DNA of 64,000 bases from Anaerolineae bacterium (GCA_030425205.1 JAUIAP010000006.1:124001-188000); one strand, 5' to 3'; shown: positions 25,044-34,919, numbered from the stretch's first letter. Numbers and translations are program-made. Notes: a model not told the origin generated them from the letters alone.

Positions 25044-27131
25044 ATGTTAACACTCGTCGAAAAAATTCTGTTTATCGTCGCCGCTGGAGCCGCCATCTAC
25101 CTCGCATACGGGACATTTAGCAAAATGTACGCCGTCATCCGACGTGGACAAGGCCCCGATAAATTGCGGATCGACCAAATCCCTATCCGTCTGACGATTG
25201 CAGTCGAAAAGTTGTTCACACAGGGCAACATTTTGCGTAACCGCACCTTTACGAGTCTCTTGCACACGGGTGTCGCCTGGGGATTTATCTTTTACTTCCT
25301 CGTCAATGGTGTTGATACGATGGAAGGCTTTTTGCCCGAGTCGTGGCATCTTTGGAGCGCAGAATATGGCTATTGGTGGGGTAATCTATTCCGCTTTACG
25401 GCCGACATTCTGACCATGTCTGTGCTGGTAGGTGTTATTTACTTCCTGGTTCGTCGTTTCATTGCACAAGATAAGGTGCTGTCCATTCGTGAAAATGTGA
25501 AGCTGATGGAAAAGCCCCGTAGTGGCGCAATCAAGCGCGATTCATTAATTGTTGGCCTTTTCATTTTAATGCACGTCGGCGCACGCTTTGTGGGTGCTTC
25601 GGCGATTGCCGCAATGCACGGTGGCGATAGCTCACAGATTTTCGCCAACATCATGGCAAATACCATATTAGCGGGGATGAGTACAGGCGCGTTAGAAGTC
25701 ACATGGCATATCGCATGGTGGATTGCGTTGGGGTCGATTTTGGGATTTTTGCCTTACTTCCCCTATACCAAACATGCCCACCTTTTCATGGGGCCGCTCA
25801 ACTTCGCTACCCGTCCAGATCGTGGCGCACTCGGCGCACTCAATCCGCTCGACTTCTCCAACGACGAACAAGAAAAGTTTGGCGCGACCACCTTAACCGA
25901 CCTGAGCGAAACACAAATTATGGATGCATTTGCGTGCATCATGTGTAATCGTTGTCAGGAGGCTTGTCCCGCCTACAACACGGGAAAAGAGCTTTCTCCC
26001 GCCGCCATTGAGATCAATAAACGCTATTACATTAAGAACAACTTTATCGCGCTGGCGGCAGGTGGTGAGGATGAAATGCCCCTACTTGACTACGCCCTGA
26101 GCGAGAGCGCACTTTGGGCATGCACGGCATGCGGGGCATGTAACGAAGTTTGTCCCGTTGGCAATGAGCCACTACACGATTTGATGGATATGCGCCGTGC
26201 AGCCGTATTGGAAAGGGATCAATATCCAAAAGAGTTGACGAACGCATTTCAGGGGATGGAGCGACGGGGCAATCCGTGGGGTGCAACCAATGACCGCATG
26301 GAATGGGCTGAATCGCTGGCATTTTCTGTCCCGCTTGTTTCGGAAAATCCCGACTTCGAGTATCTGTTCTGGGTTGGCTGTGCGGGGGCGTATGATCCCG
26401 ACGCGCAAAATACCGCGCGCGCAGTCGCTACCATTTTGAACGCCGCAGGTGTCAGTTACGCCGTCTTGGGCAATCAGGAGACCTGCACGGGAGACCCTGC
26501 TCGACGGGCTGGGAATGAGTATCTTTTCCACGAATTGGCGTCACAAAATATCGAAACGTTTAATCGCTACGGGATGAATCATCAACAGAAGAAACTGGTC
26601 ACATTCTGCCCACACTGTCTGCACACGATTGGGGTCGAGTATGAAAAGATGGGCGGTGACTACGCGGCGTTCCACCACACGCAAATGTTGGCTGACCTGA
26701 TCGGTAAGGGCAAGTTGACGCTGACTGAAGGCAAGCTCGAACATATCACCTATCATGATCCCTGTTATCTCGGCCGACACAACGGCATCTACGACGACCC
26801 ACGCATCGCGCTTGAAAATGCGGGCTTTACCTTGCTCGAAATGGACAAGAATAAGGCTGATTCGTTCTGTTGTGGAGCTGGTGGCGCGCAAGTTTGGAAG
26901 GAAGAAGAACACAGTGATCAGGCCGTCAACGTAGAGCGGTATGCACAGGCGGAAGAGACGGGTGCAAAAACGGTGGCGGTTGGCTGTCCATTCTGTGCCG
27001 TGATGTTTAACGATGCGCGCGGGAAGGCGGGCGAGTCGATGTCTGTCAAGGATGTGGCGCAACTGGTCGTGGATCGATTGGACACAACGAAAGAGACCGT
27101 TTACGAAGATTTGCCTGTGGCTGGTGATTAG
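25044..27131 (+). CDS. EtfD-like (Fe-S) membrane oxidoreductase
   Basis: 695 residues. The N-terminal third has about six membrane helices of the NarI/DsrM type. Next comes a ferredoxin-like dicluster: CIMCNRCQEACPAYN and CTACGACNEVCPVGN. The C-terminal half holds two HdrD/GlpC-type Cys-rich domains (GCAGAYDPDAQ...CPHCLHTIG and DPCYLGRHNG...FCCGAGGAQ...GCPFCAVMF). This order matches mycobacterial EtfD-type proteins, which pass electrons from electron-transfer flavoprotein to quinone during beta-oxidation. ETF genes are not in the window. ATG 25044 has AAGGAAGAG upstream. Confidence 0.88.
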   Translation: MLTLVEKILFIVAAGAAIYLAYGTFSKMYAVIRRGQGPDKLRIDQIPIRLTIAVEKLFTQGNILRNRTFTSLLHTGVAWGFIFYFLVNGVDTMEGFLPESWHLWSAEYGYWWGNLFRFTADILTMSVLVGVIYFLVRRFIAQDKVLSIRENVKLMEKPRSGAIKRDSLIVGLFILMHVGARFVGASAIAAMHGGDSSQIFANIMANTILAGMSTGALEVTWHIAWWIALGSILGFLPYFPYTKHAHLFMGPLNFATRPDRGALGALNPLDFSNDEQEKFGATTLTDLSETQIMDAFACIMCNRCQEACPAYNTGKELSPAAIEINKRYYIKNNFIALAAGGEDEMPLLDYALSESALWACTACGACNEVCPVGNEPLHDLMDMRRAAVLERDQYPKELTNAFQGMERRGNPWGATNDRMEWAESLAFSVPLVSENPDFEYLFWVGCAGAYDPDAQNTARAVATILNAAGVSYAVLGNQETCTGDPARRAGNEYLFHELASQNIETFNRYGMNHQQKKLVTFCPHCLHTIGVEYEKMGGDYAAFHHTQMLADLIGKGKLTLTEGKLEHITYHDPCYLGRHNGIYDDPRIALENAGFTLLEMDKNKADSFCCGAGGAQVWKEEEHSDQAVNVERYAQAEETGAKTVAVGCPFCAVMFNDARGKAGESMSVKDVAQLVVDRLDTTKETVYEDLPVAGD

Positions 27132-27436
27132 CTAACGGATTTTGGACCGACACTTGTGGAATGAGCCACGAATTTCTCGAATTTCACGAATAGAATTGTC
27201 TAGTTTGTGTAATTTGAGTCCATTCGTGGCAATAAATCATTGAAAGTTGCCCTATGTTGTTAGGAACGAAATGGGCATGCAGTTGCATTCATTCTGTGCT
27301 GGTGAACCACTAGGTTCATGACAACGCCTCTAAACATTCAATATGATGACAGACGATGTGCGCGATTAGGCGAATGTCGTCGATAGAAATATGGAATGTA
27401 ATGATCTGAGTTTAGGCTTGGGGGAGAGGTATTGCC
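27132..27436. other. Intergenic region with a CCACGAAT repeat
   Basis: No gene seen. GCCACGAAT and its complement ATTCGTGGC flank several copies of CGAATTT/CACGAAT at about 27163-27231, forming a possible hairpin downstream of the EtfD-like gene. The rest is featureless. Confidence 0.5.
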
Positions 27437-28519
27437 ATGAACATAATGTCCAAATCGGCCGATATTCGTCCATACGAACCAACTTCGGCCGAAATTCAAA
27501 ACGCCATTTCGGAAAATTTGATCCAGTCGCTCCCATCCGCCGCGATTGGTTTAGGAGGAGTCTATCTCGCACTGACGATAGCCCATTTTGCGATGCTCGA
27601 ACCGCAGTTTCAGGCTGTGCTGGTTCCCGTCGCCGCTATTTCATCCATTCTGTTTTTTGTTTGTTACGCACTGTTGCGAGGGGGACAGTTTCTAGCCAAA
27701 ACAGCCCACACGCTTGCAGGGTTTTTTGGCATTATCGCACTGGTTAACAGCCTGTTGCATGTTGCCATCACGGGTGATCCACTCCAAAGCTCAAACATCT
27801 TGCTTGTCATCGTGACCGTAGGTGCCTTTTTTCTTTCACCATTATGGTATTGGCTGACAGTCGGTAGTGCATTTTTCGGTTGGTTGTTTATCGCAATCGG
27901 CTATGGAATGGCAGACGCATGGCTACACTTTGCCATCGGTATGGTGATGGCAATCGTCGCCGCCACGTTAGTTCACCGCATCCGCACACGCACCTATACC
28001 GCCCTGTTCCGCCTGCGTTTGCAACAAGATAACCATCGCCAAAATTTAGAAGAGGCTCAGGCACAACTTGAAGGTCGCGTTGCATCCCGCACCGCGGAAC
28101 TGGCGAGCGCAAACGAGACGATGCGGGCAGAAGTAATCCGACGCCGTCAAACAGAAAATGCACTCAAGGATAGTGAACGCACGCTACTGCACCAGCGCGA
28201 GAACTTACAGAAGCTCGTCGCTAGCCAAACGGAAGAGCTGCGTGCGGCCAATACATCGTTAAAAGAGTCCGCCAATCTCAAAGCAGACGTGCTGGATGAT
28301 TTACGTTATGACATTCAGCCACAAATTCTTGAGCTAAAAAGCAAGATGCGCCTACTCGAAATCGGATTGCAACGCGCGCTCGACCAGCGTCAACGCAAAA
28401 TGTTTGGTGAAACCATTGGGTTGGCTGATGACTTACTCAACTCACTTAACAGCATTAAAACAGTCACACGAATGAGTCCTGAAGAGCTAAAGACCAGACA
28501 AGCTGTTGGCATGCGTTGA
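27437..28519 (+). CDS. Membrane/coiled-coil protein resembling a kinase-less sensor
   Basis: 360 residues. About six membrane segments (about 30-185) are followed by a long coiled coil (about 190-290: RVASRTAELASANETMRAE, SERTLLHQREN). The end looks like a histidine-kinase dimerisation helix, KADVLDDLRYDIQPQ, but at the position of the usual S-H-E-L-R-T-P His there is no His, and no HATPase domain follows. It may be a degenerate sensor, a partner of another kinase, or a structural membrane protein. It stands alone, with two TCGGCCGA copies in the first 60 bp. Confidence 0.7.
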   Translation: MNIMSKSADIRPYEPTSAEIQNAISENLIQSLPSAAIGLGGVYLALTIAHFAMLEPQFQAVLVPVAAISSILFFVCYALLRGGQFLAKTAHTLAGFFGIIALVNSLLHVAITGDPLQSSNILLVIVTVGAFFLSPLWYWLTVGSAFFGWLFIAIGYGMADAWLHFAIGMVMAIVAATLVHRIRTRTYTALFRLRLQQDNHRQNLEEAQAQLEGRVASRTAELASANETMRAEVIRRRQTENALKDSERTLLHQRENLQKLVASQTEELRAANTSLKESANLKADVLDDLRYDIQPQILELKSKMRLLEIGLQRALDQRQRKMFGETIGLADDLLNSLNSIKTVTRMSPEELKTRQAVGMR

Positions 28520-28576
28520 TCACAACCTTATGCCTTGATTCCCGTGTAGCTTGAATCGGCTTTATAGAATGTATTC

Positions 28577-28618
28577 GGTGCGCGGTGCGTGACAACCATT
28601 GGTTACGCACCACGCACC
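28577..28618. repeat. Intergenic hairpin with tandem-copy arms
   Basis: GGTGCGCGGTGCGT (28577-28590) pairs with ACGCACCACGCACC (28605-28618) with one mismatch over 14 bp. Each arm is two near-identical 7-mers. Located between the sensor-like gene and the betaine operon. Confidence 0.75.
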
Positions 28619-28772
28619 ACGCCACGTAATCCGCACTTCTCATATAACCACGCTATCTCCCGATCCTGATAAACTAAATACGTCAACTTATCAAAAGCAT
28701 GTTATAACTATGGCTCAATTGACGGGGACGCGAAAGTCGTTTCCGCTTTATTTCTGAGGAGAATAAAGACAA

Positions 28773-29711
28773 ATGAATCGTAGAATCAAACTTTTTTTAC
28801 TTTTGGTAATTGGCGTCTTAGTTGTCGGCTGTGGCGGCGGCGATTCGGCCGAAAAACCCACAATCAAGCTGGCTGAAAATGCTTGGACTGGCTCAGCTGT
28901 CAACGTTGCCGTTGCTAAAGTAATACTCGAAGACGAACTCAACTACCCCGTTGAAATTGTCAGCATTGACGAAAACTCGATGTGGACGGCAATCGCGGAC
29001 AATGACATTAGCGCAGCGCTCGAAGTATGGCCATCGGGACATGGCGACAACATCACCAACTACATCGACGGCGACTTAGTTGAGTCGCTCGGCGAGCTTG
29101 GCGTAATAGGCAAAATTGGTTGGTTCATGCCGCAGTATATGGTTGATCAGAATCCTGCCTACGCCACATGGGAAGGGTTTTTAGCAGACGGCGCAGCGGC
29201 CGATTTTGCTACCGCACAGACAGGTGACAAAGGTCAGTTCTTGGCGGGCGATCCCAGCTTTGTGCAGTATGATGAAGACATCATCAACAATCTCGGCATG
29301 GATTTCGAGGTGGTTTATGCTGGCTCTGAACAGGCACAGCTCGCCGCACTCGACTCTGCCTACAGCCGTGAAGAAGGATTCTTATTCTACTTCTGGACAC
29401 CCCATTCAGCATTTGCCAACTACGATTTGGTCAACGTCAAGTTGCCAGAATATAGTGATGACTGCTGGGCTGCCCCCGACAGCGGCAACGTCGCTTGTGA
29501 TTACCCCGAAGATGTCCTTTTGAAAATCGGCAACCCCACCCTCGCGGAGAACGCACCTGAAGCTCACACGCTGCTTCAAAACATGCAGCTCACCAACGAA
29601 CAGCAGATCGCACTGATCGCAATGGTCGATGAGCAAGGGATGTCACCAGAGGAAGCGGCACGCGAATGGCTTGGCGCAAACGAGAGCGTTTGGAATTCAT
29701 GGATGCCATAG
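28773..29711 (+). CDS. Glycine betaine/choline-type substrate-binding lipoprotein
   Basis: 312 residues. Lipobox VVGCG at about 17-21; then an OpuAC-like domain: KLAENAWTGSAVNVAVAKVILE, LEVWPSGHGDN, YSREEGFLFYFWTPHSAF, and a tail on which the aligned helix ends in W. It delivers a quaternary amine or related osmolyte to the ABC transporter encoded next. RBS GAGGAG is well placed. A hairpin follows the stop before the ATPase gene. Confidence 0.88.
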   Translation: MNRRIKLFLLLVIGVLVVGCGGGDSAEKPTIKLAENAWTGSAVNVAVAKVILEDELNYPVEIVSIDENSMWTAIADNDISAALEVWPSGHGDNITNYIDGDLVESLGELGVIGKIGWFMPQYMVDQNPAYATWEGFLADGAAADFATAQTGDKGQFLAGDPSFVQYDEDIINNLGMDFEVVYAGSEQAQLAALDSAYSREEGFLFYFWTPHSAFANYDLVNVKLPEYSDDCWAAPDSGNVACDYPEDVLLKIGNPTLAENAPEAHTLLQNMQLTNEQQIALIAMVDEQGMSPEEAAREWLGANESVWNSWMP

Positions 29712-29726
29712 GCAGTAAATAGTAAG

Positions 29727-29755
29727 GCAGTGAACAGAGCCGTTCTGTTCACTGC
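29727..29755. repeat. Hairpin GCAGTGAACAG between binding protein and ATPase
   Basis: A perfect 12-bp stem starting GCAGTGAACAGA with a 5-nt loop. No T-run. The same arm sequence GCAGTGAACAG occurs at 60445-60455, so it is a dispersed repeat. Here it may stabilise the upstream mRNA for the abundant binding protein. Confidence 0.75.
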
Positions 29756-29777
29756 ACACTGTTTAACTGCGCCCCCA

Positions 29778-30788
29778 ATGTCACAAGTAATTTGTAAAAA
29801 CGTCTGGAAACTGTTCGGCAATCGCGCTGCAACAGTTATGGAATCACTTGACCAAACGCTTTCGCGTCAGGAAGTGTTGGCGCAAACGGGGCATGTTGTC
29901 GCCGTGCGGAATGTCTCGTTTGCAGTCGAGTCGGGTGAAACGTTTGTCATTATGGGGCTTTCAGGCAGCGGAAAATCGACCCTCCTGCGCTGTATCACAC
30001 GCTTAATCGAGCCAACGAGTGGCTCAATCACGATTGGTGGTGATGATATTTTGGCGTTGGACGAAAAAGGCTTGCGCGAAATACGTCGCAGCAAGATGAG
30101 CATGGTGTTTCAGCACTTTGGCCTCTTTCCACACCGCAAGGTCATCGACAACGTCGCGTATGGGCTGGAGGTACAGGGGGTTGACGAGGCGGAACGACAT
30201 GCGCGTGCACAAGAAGTTATCGACATGGTGACGCTCGGCGGCTGGGAAAATCATTACCCTGACGAATTAAGCGGGGGCATGCAGCAGCGTGTCGGCATTG
30301 CGCGGGCGTTGGCGGTCGATCCCGATTTGCTGATGTTTGATGAACCATTCAGCGCACTTGACCCCTTGATTCGACGCGAAATGCAGGACGAATTGTGTGC
30401 ATTGCAAAACCAGATGAACAAGACAATTTTGTTTATCACGCACGATTTCTTGGAGGCGGTCAAGCTTGGCGATCGCATCGCGGTGATGAAGGATGGGGCA
30501 ATTGAACAGGTTGGAACACCTGCCGAAATTGTGCTGCATCCAGTCAACGATTATGTGCGCGAATTTGCAAAAGATGTGCCGCGCACAGAGATTTTGACGG
30601 CGGCGGCGTTAATGGAGCGCGGAAATGAGGTGACGACCGCGCCTGAAGCGGTCACACCACAAACGACGCTCGGAACCTTGATTCCGCTGGCGATGCGCTA
30701 TCGTGAGCCGTTGGCCGTACTAGACGAGACAGGTATGCGTGTGGGCGTTGTGACGCACGACGCGGTGCGAATGGCAGCAGCTGGATAG
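29778..30788 (+). CDS. Glycine betaine-type ABC transporter ATPase
   Basis: 336 residues. Walker A GLSGSGKST, Q-loop MVFQHFGLFPHR, signature LSGGMQQRVGIARAL, Walker B LLMFDEPFSALD, then H-loop ITHDF. The region before Walker A (KNVWKLFGNRA) and the short C-terminal domain are typical of ProV/OpuAA. The C-terminal part has only one CBS-like segment, shorter than E. coli ProV. ATG 29778 has no clear ribosome-binding site. Follows the binding protein gene. Confidence 0.92.
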   Translation: MSQVICKNVWKLFGNRAATVMESLDQTLSRQEVLAQTGHVVAVRNVSFAVESGETFVIMGLSGSGKSTLLRCITRLIEPTSGSITIGGDDILALDEKGLREIRRSKMSMVFQHFGLFPHRKVIDNVAYGLEVQGVDEAERHARAQEVIDMVTLGGWENHYPDELSGGMQQRVGIARALAVDPDLLMFDEPFSALDPLIRREMQDELCALQNQMNKTILFITHDFLEAVKLGDRIAVMKDGAIEQVGTPAEIVLHPVNDYVREFAKDVPRTEILTAAALMERGNEVTTAPEAVTPQTTLGTLIPLAMRYREPLAVLDETGMRVGVVTHDAVRMAAAG

Positions 30789-30814
30789 AAACTGTAACGA
30801 TCGGAGTAAATCAA

Positions 30815-31165
30815 ATGGCAACCATCGCCAATATTCTCGTGGGCATTGTCGCCCTACTACACATCGGCTTTCTGATCCTTGAGATGTTCTTGTGGGACAA
30901 ACCTTTCGGCCGAAAAACGTTTGGTCTCAAACGTGAATTTGCAACAGAATCAAAAGCACTCGCCATGAATCAGGGACTCTATAACGGGTTCTTGGCGGCG
31001 GGCTTGATCTGGGGACTGAGCAGTGGAGACAGCGCAACGAAAATTTTCTTTCTCAGCTGTGTCATCGTCGCGGGCATCTTCGGCGCGGCGACGGTTAGTC
31101 GCACGATTATTTTTGTTCAGGCGTTGCCAGCGGCATTGGCACTACTTTTTGTGTTCTTAACTTAA
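30815..31165 (+). CDS. DUF1304 membrane protein
   Basis: 116 residues, four membrane helices, with VALLHIGFLILEMFLWDKP and a MNQGLYNGFLAAGL segment characteristic of DUF1304. Function unknown. It is inserted between the ATPase and permease genes of an osmolyte transporter, with gaps of 26 and 12 bp, so co-expression is certain and a functional link is possible. Confidence 0.88.
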   Translation: MATIANILVGIVALLHIGFLILEMFLWDKPFGRKTFGLKREFATESKALAMNQGLYNGFLAAGLIWGLSSGDSATKIFFLSCVIVAGIFGAATVSRTIIFVQALPAALALLFVFLT

Positions 31166-31177
31166 GAGGACATTCAG

Positions 31178-33265
31178 ATGATTTCGGCCGAAAAAATCCT
31201 CCCGCCCAAACGATTTGTCCTGCCAAAATCTGCTCAACTCATCATCGGTGCAGTTGTCCTACTGATTATCTTGCCACTGCTGTTGCGCAACGTCGCATGG
31301 CTTGAGACCTTCCCCGAAAGTTGGAACTTTCACTTGCGCGAGCCAATCGACGCATTCCAACAGTGGCTGATCCCCAACCGATCGAGACATCCCGCCTTTA
31401 CCTACTTTTTCAACCCACTTAGCGATGCGGTTGACTGGTTCATGATCGGCATCGAAAACATGCTGCTTTGGCTGCCATGGCCGGTCGTGATCGTGGTGAT
31501 CGGGGCCATTGCGCTGCGGACAACTGGATTGCGGATGGCTCTATTTAGCATCGCGGGGATGTTCTTGATCGGTCTGTTTGGATTATGGGATGCGGGAATG
31601 CAGACGCTGGTTTTGACAGGGGTTTCAATCTTGATTTCGGTCTTGTTGGGGATTCCGTTGGGTATTTGGGCGGCACGGTCGGAGCGGGTGGAGGGAATTA
31701 TTCGGCCGATTCTCGACACGATGCAAACGATGCCGGCCTTTGTCTACCTGATCCCGATTGTGCTCTTTTTCGGTGTGGCACGTGTTCCCGGCGTGATTGC
31801 AACGGTCATTTACGCACTGCCACCGATGGTGCGCTTGACCAGTTCAGGCATTCGCCAAGTAGATCCCGCCGCCGTCGAAGCTGCCTTGATGTTTGGCTCC
31901 ACCCCGCGCCAACTGCTCACAAAGGTGCAAATTCCCCTCGCGGTCAAGGCCATTGTCGCAGGACTAAACCAGACGATCATGATGGCGTTTAGCATGGTTG
32001 TGATTGCGGCACTTGTTGGTTCGGGTGGATTGGGTCAAAAGGTGTTGGTTGCGCTGCAACGATTAAAAGTCGGCGAGGGTTTTGAGGCGGGGATTGCCAT
32101 CGTCATCTTGGCAATAATTTTGGATCGAATTAGTCAGGGCAGCACCGAACGTGCGGCAACCCATACAAGTCAGTTCCGCCTACTGCCCGACAGTTGGCAT
32201 CGTTACAGTTGGGCAACCAACTTTGAAAATCGCCTCAACGCGCAATTAGAGCGTGGAGCAAACCTGAGCAAACGCATCGCCAAGCGCATTCCAAAACGCG
32301 GTCGCTTACTAACATTCATGGCCGATCATCCCTATCTTGTCGGCTCATTGTGCCTCACGCTACTCGTCTTACTGATTTCACTGCCGTTTTTCAACGATTT
32401 TCCCGCTAGCTGGCGCTTAGAGTTTCGCAAACCAGTCGATAGTCTTGTCATCTGGATGCGCGACAATCTCTATCAAATCGGCAACACGCCGTTCGGGACA
32501 GGCCCTTTGAGCGATTTTGTCGTCATCTACGCGCTGAAACCGCTGCGTGGATTTATGGAGACATGGCTACCATGGCCCGTGTTGATTGTCGCCATTGGGG
32601 CGGGGATTGCGGCCACAACCAATCGACGGCTGGCAATCGGCGCGATGTTGGGGTTTGTTGCCATCGGTTTCTTGAGCATGTGGACGGAAAATATCATCAC
32701 GTTGGCTCAGGTAATTGTCGCTGTCGTGCTGACGTTGTTGCTGGCGATACCGCTGGGGATATGGTCAAGTCGATCAGATCGGGTTGCGTCTGGCATTCGG
32801 CCGATCTTAGACCTCCTCCAAACCATCCCTGCCTTTGTCTTTCTCATCCCAGTCATTATCTTGTTCAACGTTGGAGAGGTGCCGGGCATCATCGCATCTG
32901 TCCTCTACGCGCTGCCTCCCGGCGTGCGCTTGGTCAATTTAGGTCTGCGCAGCGTCTCCCCCGCCAGCGTTGAGGCAGCCAAAATGTTTGGCTCCACGCC
33001 GCGCCAGACGTTGACAAAAGTCCAACTGCCGCTGGCACTGCCTACGATCATCATCGGCGTCAATCAGGTCATCATGATGGTGTTGGCAATGGTGATCGTC
33101 GCATCGCTGGTTGGTGGCGGAGGCTTGGGTTTAGAAACGTTGCGCGGGATTGCACGCAATGAGCCGGGACGCGGATTGGAAGCGGGGATTGCCATTGTCA
33201 TATTAGCGATGATTTTGGATCGTTACTCCCAAGCACTGGCGGCAAAAAGCACACGCAAGCGTTAA
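31178..33265 (+). CDS. Double-length glycine betaine-type ABC permease
   Basis: 695 residues made of two homologous permease modules, about 1-330 and 375-690, joined by a basic linker. Each has the same order: a periplasmic start, then IIRPILDTMQTMPAFVYLI / GIRPILDLLQTIPAFVFLI, an EAA-type loop (VEAALMFGSTPRQLL / VEAAKMFGSTPRQTL), and an ending EAGIAIVILA. Usual ProW/OpuAB are single modules acting as dimers; this fused form gives the whole pore in one chain. Both I-R-P segments coincide with TCGGCCGA. The second ATP-binding partner is the upstream ATPase as a homodimer. Confidence 0.9.
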   Translation: MISAEKILPPKRFVLPKSAQLIIGAVVLLIILPLLLRNVAWLETFPESWNFHLREPIDAFQQWLIPNRSRHPAFTYFFNPLSDAVDWFMIGIENMLLWLPWPVVIVVIGAIALRTTGLRMALFSIAGMFLIGLFGLWDAGMQTLVLTGVSILISVLLGIPLGIWAARSERVEGIIRPILDTMQTMPAFVYLIPIVLFFGVARVPGVIATVIYALPPMVRLTSSGIRQVDPAAVEAALMFGSTPRQLLTKVQIPLAVKAIVAGLNQTIMMAFSMVVIAALVGSGGLGQKVLVALQRLKVGEGFEAGIAIVILAIILDRISQGSTERAATHTSQFRLLPDSWHRYSWATNFENRLNAQLERGANLSKRIAKRIPKRGRLLTFMADHPYLVGSLCLTLLVLLISLPFFNDFPASWRLEFRKPVDSLVIWMRDNLYQIGNTPFGTGPLSDFVVIYALKPLRGFMETWLPWPVLIVAIGAGIAATTNRRLAIGAMLGFVAIGFLSMWTENIITLAQVIVAVVLTLLLAIPLGIWSSRSDRVASGIRPILDLLQTIPAFVFLIPVIILFNVGEVPGIIASVLYALPPGVRLVNLGLRSVSPASVEAAKMFGSTPRQTLTKVQLPLALPTIIIGVNQVIMMVLAMVIVASLVGGGGLGLETLRGIARNEPGRGLEAGIAIVILAMILDRYSQALAAKSTRKR

Positions 33266-33275
33266 CAATAGGAAC

Positions 33276-33292
33276 GCGACCAGCTTGGTCGC
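33276..33292. terminator. Hairpin after the betaine operon
   Basis: GCGACC-AGCTT-GGTCGC, 6-bp stem, lies between the stops of the permease and the convergent methyltransferase. No clear T-run, so terminator function is tentative. Confidence 0.5.
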
Positions 33293-33303
33293 ATATTCGA
33301 TTA

Positions 33304-34038
33304 TCAGGCACGCTGGCGTGCCGCTTCAAAGAGGATGATCCCAGCCGCCATTGCCGCGTTGAGTGATTCAACGGCGGCCGCCATTGGGATGGCAACCCCA
33401 TTGGCAAGCTGTAACGCCTCTTGTGATGGGCCGTTCGCTTCATTTCCAATAATCAGCGCGGCTCTATTTTGCCAGTTAACAGCGGTGTAAGGGGTAGAAG
33501 AATCGGCCGATGCCACCCAACTATCCATATCAGAGACAGTTTTCTCAATCTCGTCCCAGTCCATCTTCTGCATTGGCAAGCGAAAGTGCGCCCCCATCCC
33601 CCCACGCACAACTTTTGGATTAAATGGATCGACGCAACCCGGTGCCAGCAGTACTCCGTCTGCTCCAGCCGCCGCCGCCGTGCGCAGCATCGTCCCCATG
33701 TTGCCCGGCGTTTGAATCGCGTCCAAAATCAGGAGCAGCGTCGGCTCGGTCGGCAATGTCAGGCGGGGAAATGGAACGACCGCGAGAATTCCCGCCGGTG
33801 TTTCGACATCGCTCACATGACGCATGAGCACATCACTGATAGCAACCGTTGGCGCGTCAATAGTGGGTGGCTCAACCGCTGCCGTGTGCAGCAGCAGTGT
33901 CGGCATTTGATAGGCAATCACATCTTGCACGGTGCGCAAGCCCTCAACCACGAATGCCTGTTCGCGCCAGCGGAAGCGACGATCTGTCTGCAAGCGCGCC
34001 ACATATTTGATTTTGCTGTTGCCATTACTTGTAATCAT
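33304..34038 (-). CDS. TrmH/SpoU-type RNA methyltransferase
   Basis: 244 residues. An N-terminal substrate-binding domain (KYVARLQTDRRFRWREQAFVVEG) is followed by the SPOUT knot: LLILDAIQTPGNMGTMLRTAAAAGADGVLL (motif 1), IIGNEANGPS (motif 2) and IPMAAAVESLNAAMAAGI (motif 3). It should 2'-O-methylate a ribose of rRNA or tRNA with SAM. Target unknown. Divergent from the SAM methyltransferase gene. Confidence 0.92.
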   Translation of the reverse strand: MITSNGNSKIKYVARLQTDRRFRWREQAFVVEGLRTVQDVIAYQMPTLLLHTAAVEPPTIDAPTVAISDVLMRHVSDVETPAGILAVVPFPRLTLPTEPTLLLILDAIQTPGNMGTMLRTAAAAGADGVLLAPGCVDPFNPKVVRGGMGAHFRLPMQKMDWDEIEKTVSDMDSWVASADSSTPYTAVNWQNRAALIIGNEANGPSQEALQLANGVAIPMAAAVESLNAAMAAGIILFEAARQRA

Positions 34039-34101
34039 TAAACAAAAACGTCAAGCGTTCAACGAAAAACGTGCTAAATTACGTTGGACAGCTTACGAAC
34101 T

Positions 34102-34827
34102 ATGAAAAAAGAGATTATCGAACGCCTCGTTACAATTAACCATGAATTCTACCAGCGTTTTGCTGAACATTTCTCCTCGTCGCGCAGCACGCCATGGGAT
34201 GGCTTTGAATTCGTTGCGGCCAATTTGCCCCAACCTTGCGAAAAGTTTTTAGATGTCGGCTGTGGCGATGGTCGTCTCGGCCGCTATCTGCACGAACAAC
34301 GGCGCATTGATGCCTACACGGGCGTTGATTTTAGCAGCTCGCTGCTCGATGAAGGACGCACGCTGGGAACGACCAGCTTTTACGAACGCAATCTGCTCGC
34401 GGCGCATCCACTTGAAGGGTTAGGTATGTTTGACAGCATCGCGTGTATCGCTGCCCTCCACCACATTCCGGGACATGTCAATCGCGTCAACTTACTACGC
34501 GAAATGGGCGACCATCTAAATGCGAATGGCCGCTTGATTCTCAGCACCTTTCAGTTCTTGCTCAGTGCGCGGTTACGCAAAAAGGTCGTTGCCTGGGAGT
34601 CGGTTGAAATCGATTCGGCCGATCTTGAACCAAATGACTACCTCGTAGACTGGAAGCGCGGTGGAGACGGCGTGCGCTACATCGCCTATCTCGACCACGC
34701 GACGACGCGCGCCTTGATGGATGAAGCGGGTTTTGAGATTGTTGAGGAATTTTCGGCCGATGGCAAGACGAATAATTTGAACTTCTATGTGTGCGGCAAG
34801 AAAAAGGGCACAACAACTCTAGAATAG
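34102..34827 (+). CDS. Class I SAM-dependent methyltransferase
   Basis: About 241 residues. Motif I is KFLDVGCGDGRLGRYL, followed by VDFSSSLL and CIAALHHIP, typical of small-molecule or tRNA-modifying methyltransferases (TRM9-like). Substrate unknown. ATG 34102 is chosen; the frame is open to a TTG at 34084. Confidence 0.82.
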   Translation: MKKEIIERLVTINHEFYQRFAEHFSSSRSTPWDGFEFVAANLPQPCEKFLDVGCGDGRLGRYLHEQRRIDAYTGVDFSSSLLDEGRTLGTTSFYERNLLAAHPLEGLGMFDSIACIAALHHIPGHVNRVNLLREMGDHLNANGRLILSTFQFLLSARLRKKVVAWESVEIDSADLEPNDYLVDWKRGGDGVRYIAYLDHATTRALMDEAGFEIVEEFSADGKTNNLNFYVCGKKKGTTTLE

Positions 34828-34919
34828 CAAGTAAATGCCATCCCAACGCTCGGCTCGGCGTCGCAAGTTGACGACCTTTCTACACGGGTGCTACAATGAG
34901 TTTAAGGAAAGGAACCATT

